A stretch of 44,615 nucleotides of DNA from CAZYBG01 sp964645155 (GTDB lineage Bacteria; Pseudomonadota; Alphaproteobacteria; Rhodobacterales; Rhodobacteraceae). The stretch lies in contig CAZYBG010000021.1 in assembly GCA_964645155.1 (NCBI GenBank), positions 1 through 44,615 of the forward strand, in the 5' to 3' direction. The notes under the pieces are model-generated. The model was not told where the DNA came from, searched no databases, and worked only from the letters and a program-made list of their open reading frames with translations. The translations under genes and the position numbers were made by a program. This document shows positions 15,774 to 22,442 of this stretch, piece by piece (positions within the stretch are counted from its first letter, which is position 1; the number at the start of each line of letters is the position of its first letter).

Positions 15774-18700
15774 ATGGCCCGGGGTGACGCCAGCGCCGGA
15801 AGCCACGGCACCGCGCTCTTCATCCGGAGGCCGATCCTCGCCTTCGTCCTCAACGCCCTCATCGTCGTCGCGGGCCTCGCCGCGCTGTTCGGGATGGAGG
15901 TCCGCGAGCTGCCCGATGTGGACCGCCCTGTCATCACCGTGACGACCGAGTTCGCCGGCGCCTCGGCCGAGACGGTGGACCAGGAGATCACCGCCCAGGT
16001 GGAGGGCGCGGTCGGGCGCGTCGCCGGTGTCAGGACGATCTCGTCGAGCTCGCAGTTCGGGCGCAGCCGGATCACGCTCGAGTTCGAGGACGATGTCGAC
16101 CTCGACGTCGCCGCGACCGACACGCGCGACGCCGTGGCGCGGATCGGCAACGTGCTGCCCGACGATGCCGAACTGCCGCAGATCGTCAAGGCCGACGCCA
16201 ACGCGCAGGCGGTGGTGCGGGTCTCGGTCACCTCGTCCAGCCGGTCGCCGCAGGAGCTGACCGAACTGGTCCGCGATCAGGTGGAGGACCGGCTGATCTC
16301 GATCAGCGGTGTCGCCGACGTGCAGATCTACGGCGACCGCGAGCCGATCTTCCGCGTCGACATCAACCAGCTGGAGCTTGCGAGCCGCGGCCTGACGCTG
16401 GGCGACCTGCGCGAGGCGCTGGCCGACATCGCCTACGATGCGCCGGCCGGCGACCTGTCGGGCGACCGCCAGTCGATCAACGTGCGCACCACCGCCGCGG
16501 TGGCAACGCCGGCCGCCTTCGAGGCGCTGGAGATCGCGCCGAACGTCCTGCTGCGCGATGTCGCGCGGGTCACCCTCGGGCCGGCGCCGAACGAGACGGT
16601 GCTGCGCGCCAACGGCGAGACCGGGGTCGGCCTCGGCATCGTCCGGCAGGCGACCAGCAACACGCTCGAGATCTCCTCGGCCGTCCGGGCCGTGGTGGCC
16701 GGGTTGCAGCGCCAGATGCCCGACGACGTGCGGATCTTTGTCAGCTCGGACGATGCGGTGTTCATCCGGGGCTCGATCGAGGAGGTGCTCGCCACGCTGG
16801 GCATGGCCGTCGTGATCGTGGTGGCGGTGATCTTTCTTTTCCTGCGCGACATCCGCGCGACGCTGATTCCCACGCTGACGATGCCGATCGCGCTGATCGG
16901 CACGCTGGCCGCGATCTACCTGATCGGCTTCTCGCTCAACATCCTCACGCTGCTGGCGCTGGTTCTCGCCACCGGGATGGTCGTCGACGACGCGATCGTG
17001 GTGCTCGAGAACATCGTGCGGCGGCGGTCGGAGGGCCTCGGCCCACGGGCGGCCGCGGTGCTCGGCACCCAGCAGGTGTTTTTCGCGGTGGTGACGACGA
17101 CCGCCACCCTCGCCGCGGTCTTCGTGCCGCTGTCGTTCCTGCCGGGGCAGGCGGGCGGCCTGTTCCGCGAGTTCGGCTTCACGCTGGCCATGGCCGTGCT
17201 GCTTTCCTCGGTGGTGGCGCTGACGCTCTGCCCGATGCTCGCGAGCCGCCTCCTCAGGGCCGAGGCCGCGCCGCCGCGCCGCTCGTGGCTGCTCAGGGTG
17301 GGCGAGGCCCTGGCCGCGCTCTATGCGCGGATGCTGCGCGGCGCGCTGGCGATGCCGTGGATCGTCGTGCTTGCCGCGGCGCTCTTCTCGGTCACGGCGG
17401 TGTTCGTCGGCACCGGCATCCGGCAGGAGCTGACCCCGCCCGAGGACCGCGCGGTGGCGCTTCTCTCGGTTTCGGCGCCGCAGGGGGTCTCGCTCGGCTT
17501 CACCAGCGCCAAGATGGCCGAGATCGAGGCGCTTCTCGAGCCGCTGCGCGCCTCGGGCGAGATCACCAACGTGTTCTCGATCTCGGGCCAGGGGTCGGGC
17601 AACCGCGGCTTCATGGTGATGACGCTGGCGCCCTGGGGCGAGCGCAGCCGCAGCCAGCAGGAGATCGTCGGCGAGATCAACGGCCAGCTCCGAGGCGTCG
17701 TCGGCGTCCGCGCGTTTGCGATCCAGCCGAACTCGCTCGGCATCCGCGGCGCCGGGCGCGGGCTGACCTTCGCGGTGACCGGCAGCGACTACGGGCAGCT
17801 TGCCGGCGTGGCCGAGCGCCTCGTCGCGCGGATGCAGCAGGACCCGTCGTTCGGCGAGGTGCGGCTGGAATACGAGACGACGCAGCCGCAGCTTTTCGTC
17901 GAGATCGACCGGACCCGCGCCTCCGACCTCGGGATCGACATCACCGGCCTCGGCGATGCGCTGCGCGCGGTGCTCGACGGCCGCAGCATCGGGTCGGTCT
18001 TCGTCGACGACCGGAGCTTCGACGTGCAGCTCCTCTCGACGAGCGACCCGGTGGACGACCCCGGCGACCTGGAGAACGTGTTCGTGCAGACCGGCGACGG
18101 CCAGATGGTGCCGCTGTCGTCCTTCGTCCGGCTGGAGGAGCGCGCGGTCGCGCCGGAGCTGACCCGCGAGGACCAGAGCCGCGCGGTCGAGATCTCGGCC
18201 AGCCTCGCCGCCGGCACCGCGCTCGGCGACGCGCTGGCCGAGGTCGAGGCGATCGCGCCCGACATCCTGGCCGAGGAGAACCGGATCGTGCCGCTCGCCG
18301 AGGCGGCGGCGCTGGACCAGACGGCGGGCGGCCTCCTGGTGATCTTCGGCTTCGCGATCCTCGTCGTGTTCCTCGTGCTGGCGGCGCAGTTCGAAAGCTT
18401 CGTCTCGGCGATCGTGGTGATGGCGACGGTACCGCTCGGCCTGGCCTGCGCCGCCTTCGCGATGCAGGCGACCGGCCAGAGCCTCAACGTCTACAGCCAG
18501 ATCGGCCTGGTGATGCTGATCGGCATCATGGCCAAGAACGGCATCCTGATCGTGGAGTTCGCGAACCAGCTCCGCGACGAGGGGCGCCCGGTGCGCGACG
18601 CGATCGTCGGCGCGGCGACGATCCGCCTCCGGCCGGTGATGATGACGATGATCTCGACCGTCCTCGGCGGCGTGCCGCTGATCCTGTCGGCGGGCGCGGG

Positions 18701-18875
18701 GGCCGAGGCGCGCGAGGCGCTCGGCTGGGTGATCGTCGGCGGCCTCGGCCTCGCCACGCTGTCGACGCTGTTCCTCACCCCGGTCGCCTACCTGCTCCTC
18801 GCCGGGCTCTCCGGCACAAGGGCGGCCGAGCAGGCGCGGCTGGAGCGCGAGCTCGCCGAGGCGCAGGTGGGCTGA
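15774..18875 (+). CDS. RND (HAE1/AcrB-type) efflux permease
   Basis: A 1033-residue inner-membrane proton-driven exporter with 12 membrane helices and two large periplasmic loops. Helix 4 carries the proton-relay acidic pair in LATGMVVDDAIVVLENIV, and helix 10 has MLIGIMAKNGILIVEFAN. The length and the N-terminal FIRRPILAFVLNALIVVAG are canonical. It works as a trimer with the adaptor encoded just upstream. The ATG at 15774 follows that gene's stop by three bases. Substrate cannot be predicted; adaptors and permeases of this subgroup often export drugs or lipophilic compounds. Confidence 0.93.
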   Translation: MARGDASAGSHGTALFIRRPILAFVLNALIVVAGLAALFGMEVRELPDVDRPVITVTTEFAGASAETVDQEITAQVEGAVGRVAGVRTISSSSQFGRSRITLEFEDDVDLDVAATDTRDAVARIGNVLPDDAELPQIVKADANAQAVVRVSVTSSSRSPQELTELVRDQVEDRLISISGVADVQIYGDREPIFRVDINQLELASRGLTLGDLREALADIAYDAPAGDLSGDRQSINVRTTAAVATPAAFEALEIAPNVLLRDVARVTLGPAPNETVLRANGETGVGLGIVRQATSNTLEISSAVRAVVAGLQRQMPDDVRIFVSSDDAVFIRGSIEEVLATLGMAVVIVVAVIFLFLRDIRATLIPTLTMPIALIGTLAAIYLIGFSLNILTLLALVLATGMVVDDAIVVLENIVRRRSEGLGPRAAAVLGTQQVFFAVVTTTATLAAVFVPLSFLPGQAGGLFREFGFTLAMAVLLSSVVALTLCPMLASRLLRAEAAPPRRSWLLRVGEALAALYARMLRGALAMPWIVVLAAALFSVTAVFVGTGIRQELTPPEDRAVALLSVSAPQGVSLGFTSAKMAEIEALLEPLRASGEITNVFSISGQGSGNRGFMVMTLAPWGERSRSQQEIVGEINGQLRGVVGVRAFAIQPNSLGIRGAGRGLTFAVTGSDYGQLAGVAERLVARMQQDPSFGEVRLEYETTQPQLFVEIDRTRASDLGIDITGLGDALRAVLDGRSIGSVFVDDRSFDVQLLSTSDPVDDPGDLENVFVQTGDGQMVPLSSFVRLEERAVAPELTREDQSRAVEISASLAAGTALGDALAEVEAIAPDILAEENRIVPLAEAAALDQTAGGLLVIFGFAILVVFLVLAAQFESFVSAIVVMATVPLGLACAAFAMQATGQSLNVYSQIGLVMLIGIMAKNGILIVEFANQLRDEGRPVRDAIVGAATIRLRPVMMTMISTVLGGVPLILSAGAGAEAREALGWVIVGGLGLATLSTLFLTPVAYLLLAGLSGTRAAEQARLERELAEAQVG

Positions 18876-19033
18876 CCCGCCGGGGCCGGGCGCTGCTCCG
18901 CCTGGGGATCCTGGACTGCCGGAAGCTGGAGTTTCCGGGAGGGGGGAGTGCGGTGTCGCACCTTGCGCGGAGTTCTGAAACGCCACCGCTGGCGCGTCTC
19001 CCGTTCGCCGCGCCACGCGGCTCCCAGCCTTGG

Positions 19034-19098
19034 GCAGCCTCGATCTGCCGCGCGGTGCGGGTGCGGAGGTCGAGCGTTGCCCGGTCGGCCGGGCCGGC
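19034..19098 (-). repeat. Remnant of toxin homology arm (third copy)
   Basis: On the minus strand this 65-bp stretch encodes DRATLDLRTRTARQIEAA preceded by AGPA, nearly identical to the arm in the full-length toxin (DRATLDLHTRTARQIEAA after AGPV). It directly follows the TAG stop of the YezG-like gene, in the same frame. After EAA the similarity ends abruptly. It looks like the leading edge of another orphan cassette whose toxin tip was lost. The rest of the 18876-19033 gap shows nothing I recognise beyond a weak CCGGAA/TTCCGG dyad. Confidence 0.75.
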
Positions 19099-19632
19099 CT
19101 ACCGCAACGTTCCGCCCCGCGCGGCCTTCCGCGCCTCGAAGGCGGCGTCGATGCGGGCGATCTCGGCGTCGAACTCAGACCTGGTGATCTCGCCCTCGTG
19201 GAGGCGCTTGCGCACCAGCCAGCGCTCCTCGGGAACGTCGAGCGCCTTCGCCTCCTCGGCCGTCAGTGCGCCGACGGGCTTCATGTAGACATCGGGCCAT
19301 GACTGCTCTTCGGGGATGTAGGCGAAGTCGATGGCAAACTTCATCTCTTTGGTGAGTGTGATACGGTAGTGCGTGAAGGGCTCCCGCGAGGCGAAAGGCT
19401 CCATCTTCTGAAGCTTGCGCATAAGGTCGCGGATGCGGCGCGCCTCGAGGCGCGGGCTGCGATGCGCAGCTTCGTATTGGTGTTCGATGCCCTAGTCGTC
19501 GAGCCAACTCGCCCCGCCCTGGCCGTGGGTCGCGTAGGCAAAGCCGAGAAACAGCATCGTATCCGCTTCAGGCGGAGCGATGTCGCGCAGCAAGGTGCCG
19601 ATCTCGGTATAGATTAGCTGGAGCTCATCCAT
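19099..19632 (-). pseudogene. YezG/DUF600-like immunity gene interrupted by an in-frame TAG
   Basis: From ATG 19632 the frame reads MDELQLIYTEIGTLLRDIAP and on to GQGGASWLDD, then a TAG (codon 47, 19494-19492), then GIEHQYEAAHRSPRLEARRI and on through LMRKLQKMEPFASREPFTHY to the stop at 19099. Both sides are in one frame and together match the layout of YezG-type immunity proteins (start xLYxxIGxxL; later an aromatic F-T-H-Y-R strand, then KFAIDFAYIPEE and PDVYMKPVG). The family neutralises nuclease toxins by direct binding. Unless the TAG is a sequencing error or read through, the gene is broken; a 107-residue remnant could start at ATG 19422. It follows the nuclease-tip remnant, as an immunity gene should. 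Confidence 0.65.
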
Positions 19633-19644
19633 ATGCGCCTCAAC

Positions 19645-20273
19645 TCATGATGCCGGAGATCCATCCGGCGTATTCCAAAGTTCGCGTGGACGCCGGCGGA
19701 CGCCGTCGATCGTCTCGATGATCTCGAACCTCTCCGGCACCGGCCCGCCACCGTCTGGATATATCACGTCGATCTCGACGCGCACATCCCGGCCGTCCCG
19801 GAGCAGGGCCTCCCAGCGCTGTTCCATCTGCCGCCACTCGCCGCGCCGGTTCAGCGTCGAGTCCATCGGGACGACGTTGATCCGGTCCGGCGCGCCGCCG
19901 AACAGGCGGGCGAAGAGGTGGCCGCCGTCAAAGTCGGCGCTTGGCGTGCCGAGGTTGCCGTAGGCGGCCTGCGAACGGTTGTCGCGGACCCAAGGGTCGA
20001 TCGAGAGGTCGGCCTCGGCGCGGCTGACGCGGCCAGATCGTCAACACCCGTGTGCTGGGCAATGTGCTGATCGTCGACCGGCTCTTCGGTGCGGCGGAGC
20101 TGCGTCTCGGCGAAAGACAACAGCAGGTCGCGTGGATCATACGGACGGATGGCGTCCAGCGCCCGCCGCGCGCGAACCGAGCGACTAACGGCCGCCCTTC
20201 TCGACAGATTGACGCCCCACGCCCACATCATCGAGATGATTGGCGACGGTTGCCGGCCTGGACCGAGCCGCAC
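19645..20273 (-). pseudogene. Decayed toxin tip: DNA/RNA non-specific endonuclease (NS_2-type), frameshifted
   Basis: The C-terminal 115 or so residues read continuously on the minus strand from ~20038 to 19645. They contain VRDNRSQAAYGNLG, FDGGHLFARLFGGAPDRINV, VPMDSTLNRRGEWRQMEQRW and VRVEIDVIYPDGGGPVPERF. This is the layout of Endonuclease_NS_2 nucleases: DxGH with the catalytic His, then N-V-V-P-M and a late Asn. Upstream, the related frame (YDPRDLLLSFAETQLRRTEE to TGVDDLA) lies one base out of phase, so a single-base loss near 20037 would explain the break. A TGA also closes the downstream frame at ~20039. No start codon or complete arm is present. It is an old orphan cassette paired with the YezG-like gene. 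Confidence 0.6.
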
Positions 20274-20462
20274 CCGGAAAGCCGACGTCAGCGTCTGATC
20301 ACCCGCTACGGATCAGCACTTCGGGCCTGGCGCCCAACGGCCTGGATTCACGCCGCCGTCGACAGGACGACCCGCTCGCCTCGTCTGTCCCACGCATCGC
20401 TCACCCCGTCGTTGCCCTGCAGAGGGTGAATCATGTTCTGCAAGGCGGGGCGCGAGGGCCGA
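20274..20462. other. Non-coding or decayed stretch between cassettes
   Basis: This 190-bp stretch lies between the second immunity gene and the decayed nuclease tip. All frames are short and I find no homology arm, promoter or terminator that I can defend. Its position suggests it is degraded cassette sequence. Confidence 0.4.
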
Positions 20463-21014
20463 CTATTTCAGCGGCCTGCTAGGCTTGAACAGGAGCGGCT
20501 CGCTCGCCAGATCGCTCGGCAGGTGGCGCGGCCTCACCGTTCCCGAGATCAGGCCGTGGAGAAATTCCGAGAACGACATCGCGAAGATCTCGGGTGTCCC
20601 GTCCTCGTCGGGCATGACCGCGACGTCCCAGGCATTGGGATCGCCGTCATCGATGATCCAGCCGAGATAGTCGCCGTTATCGGTGATCGCGAAAGGCAGG
20701 AAGCTTCCCGGCGCGGGCAGAACCGGAAGCGGGTAGCGCTCCGGATGACCCGTCTTCATGGTCGCGTAGGCGTTCACGAAAGCCTGCGCCGCCTCGGGAT
20801 ACCGTATGGACTTCTTCGACGTTCCGGGCATGAACATACGGACGAATTGTGCGATGTCGCCCTCGCCCCAGATGTTCTGGAACGCCTTGAAGTCATCGGG
20901 AAGCTTCGTGCCGAGGACCATCTCGACCATATCCCAGTTCTGGGCCTGCGCGACTTCGGCCGCGCGCGCGGGCGGGGGAACGATCGACTTCAATTCAGCG
21001 ATCATGTCGGTCAT
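20463..21014 (-). CDS. SUKH (SMI1/KNR4-like) immunity protein for the orphan toxin tip
   Basis: A 183-residue SUKH-fold protein. The start MTDMIAELKSIVPPPARA, the early LPDDFKAFQNIWGEGDIAQF and the central PLPVLPAPGSFLPFAITDNG plus GDYLGWIID are the SMI1/KNR4 pattern (aromatic/Pro-rich strands followed by G-D-x-x-x-W). It is clearly paralogous to the immunity gene at 21897-22442: the segment PGSFLP(F/W)A(I/V)TDNGDYLGWI is almost the same. Its ATG overlaps the TGA of the orphan toxin tip (ATGA). SUKH proteins bind and block nuclease toxins in the producing cell. Keeping this gene intact while the tip has no start would protect against sister cells. Confidence 0.85.
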   Translation of the reverse strand: MTDMIAELKSIVPPPARAAEVAQAQNWDMVEMVLGTKLPDDFKAFQNIWGEGDIAQFVRMFMPGTSKKSIRYPEAAQAFVNAYATMKTGHPERYPLPVLPAPGSFLPFAITDNGDYLGWIIDDGDPNAWDVAVMPDEDGTPEIFAMSFSEFLHGLISGTVRPRHLPSDLASEPLLFKPSRPLK

Positions 21015-21838
21015 GTGTCATCCCGGTTGATCAACGTGATATCCAGGCGGAATCCATCGGAGCCACGCGCCGAGATTGCAAGCGCGGTCGGCATGCCCGC
21101 CCCATCATGGATCGAGGTGACCTTGTAACTGACGACTTCTCCCGCAGTCACAGCGTCGTAGATGGCCTGCTCGAAATCGCTCATTACGGGAGAGTTCGTG
21201 TCGCGCTGGAACAGGGTGACAAGGTTCGCGGGCTCGTCGCCCGACCCTCCCAGCATGCGGGCGAGTAGATGCCCGCGCGAATGGTTGTCGGCCCCCGAGG
21301 TAAAGCCCGGCGGCCGGATCGAACGGTCGGCATGGCTGCCGGTGTCAAGGATGTCCTGAGTGATCGTGGCCTCGATGCCGACAGCCTGTCCATCGGCGTT
21401 GAGTCGACCGTAGTCGATCGAGGCCGGCGCGCCTGCATCCGGCACCGTGGCAGGAGAGATGCCGTCGGGCAGGCCGCGGACGATGGCCCCCGTCGCACTG
21501 TGTTCGGCGAGCTTCTGTGCGAGCGAGCGCGGCGCGGCGATGAAGCCGTTCACATCCGCAGCGGCTGCCGTGAGGCGAGCGTTCTCCCTCGTCAGCGCCT
21601 GATCCAGCTCGCGCTGGCGCGCCTCGATCTCGCCCCGCCGCGTGGCGCTCAGCCGGGGCTGGCCGAGTTCCGCCGCGATCTCCCGCGCCTCGGTGCCGAT
21701 CTTGTCGATCTCGAGCCGGGCCTCCCAGGCGGCGGAGCCGACCGGCGCCGTCCGGTCGCCCATCATCGTGGCCAGCCGGTCGCGGAGGCCGCCCGCAGCC
21801 TCGATCTGCCGCGCGGTGCGGGTGTGCAGGTCGAGCAA
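21011..21838 (-). CDS. Orphan polymorphic-toxin C-terminal cassette (SRGH nuclease)
   Basis: An open frame of 275 codons starting at a TTG (21838) inside the homology arm; the frame stays open about 50 bases further upstream without an ATG or Shine-Dalgarno. Residues 1-85 match the arm of the full toxin almost exactly (LDLHTRTARQIEAAGGLRDR onward). The tip then diverges and converges on the nuclease motif ADNHSRGHLLARMLGGSGDE with NLVTLFQRDTNSPVMSDFEQ. The SRGH His is the likely general base of a DNA/RNA non-specific endonuclease-type fold, and the Asn of NSPVM a metal-region residue. Without a start it is probably silent until recombined into a full toxin. Its SUKH partner follows with an ATGA overlap. 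Confidence 0.75.
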   Translation of the reverse strand: MLDLHTRTARQIEAAGGLRDRLATMMGDRTAPVGSAAWEARLEIDKIGTEAREIAAELGQPRLSATRRGEIEARQRELDQALTRENARLTAAAADVNGFIAAPRSLAQKLAEHSATGAIVRGLPDGISPATVPDAGAPASIDYGRLNADGQAVGIEATITQDILDTGSHADRSIRPPGFTSGADNHSRGHLLARMLGGSGDEPANLVTLFQRDTNSPVMSDFEQAIYDAVTAGEVVSYKVTSIHDGAGMPTALAISARGSDGFRLDITLINRDDT

Positions 21839-21853
21839 CGCCCGGTCGGCCGG
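21596..21853 (-). repeat. Homology arm, copy in the orphan cassette
   Basis: About 258 bp almost identical to 23033-23290. The stretch 21596-21784 matches base for base (189 bp); the remainder has a handful of differences, such as 21785 and 21827. Both copies encode the same pretoxin segment (DLHTRTARQIEAAGGLRDRL to RQRELDQA), so recombination between them would swap the toxin tip in frame. Confidence 0.9.
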
Positions 21854-21896
21854 GTCTCTGGCAGAGCCTTGCCGCAGGGGGCGCCGCTGGAGGCAT

Positions 21897-22442
21897 CTAC
21901 TCCGCCCGGCCCTCGAACCTCATGGGTTTCATGTAGAGATTTCCGGGGAAGGCGGACGGTGTGATTTCGCCTTTGACTAAGCCGACCATGAAATCGCCGA
22001 AGGAGATCTCGAAGACCTCGGGCACCCCGCTCTCGTCATCGAGAACGGCAACGGGCCAGTCCGAACTCGGCCCATCCCCCACGATCCAGCCAAGATAGTC
22101 GCCATTGTCGGTCACTGCCCACGGCAGGAAGCTGCCCGGCTCGGGCAGGATTTGTAGCGGAAAGGCATGGGGATGATGCGCCTTGAGCGTCGCATAGGCG
22201 TCGTTCTCGCGCACAGCAGCCCGCGCAAGCTGCACGGACCGCTTTGAGGTGACGGGGCTTAAGATTTGGATGAAGTCGCCCAACGCACCGCCCTTTGCCC
22301 CGTACGTGGCGACAAACACCTTGAAATCCTCTGGAACTTCGACTCCGAGCGCGTCCTCCTGACTGCTCCAGTCGATGGTCTCGACGGCCTGTGAAGGCGC
22401 GGGCGGAGGGAGAAGCTCCGTCAGTTCGTCGATCCAAGCCAT
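21897..22442 (-). CDS. SUKH (SMI1/KNR4-like) immunity protein for the full-length toxin
   Basis: A 181-residue SUKH-superfamily protein starting MAWIDELTELLPPPAPSQAV. The EVPEDFKVFVATYGAKGGAL segment, the PLQILPEPGSFLPWAVTDNG segment and GDYLGWIVG place it in SMI1/KNR4, the commonest immunity fold of polymorphic toxins. Its ATG overlaps the TGA of the 1024-residue toxin (ATGA), guaranteeing coupled synthesis of antidote and toxin. It shares its core with the second SUKH gene but differs at both ends, fitting two related but specific partners. It has no signal peptide, so it acts in the cytoplasm, where a nuclease tip would. Confidence 0.88.
   Translation of the reverse strand: MAWIDELTELLPPPAPSQAVETIDWSSQEDALGVEVPEDFKVFVATYGAKGGALGDFIQILSPVTSKRSVQLARAAVRENDAYATLKAHHPHAFPLQILPEPGSFLPWAVTDNGDYLGWIVGDGPSSDWPVAVLDDESGVPEVFEISFGDFMVGLVKGEITPSAFPGNLYMKPMRFEGRAE

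Noticed and set aside
18919..18938. CCGGAA/TTCCGG stem after the RND permease as a terminator
   Set aside because: The 6-bp stem has an 8-base loop and no following T-run; in such GC-rich DNA this occurs by chance.
15768..19016. Antisense frame of 1082 codons opposite the RND permease
   Set aside because: It mirrors the permease coding sequence and has the His/Arg/Asp-rich composition of shadow frames, with no family motif.
20274..20462. Insertion sequence or transposase remnant between toxin cassettes
   Set aside because: No inverted repeats, target duplication or transposase motif (such as DDE residues) could be found.
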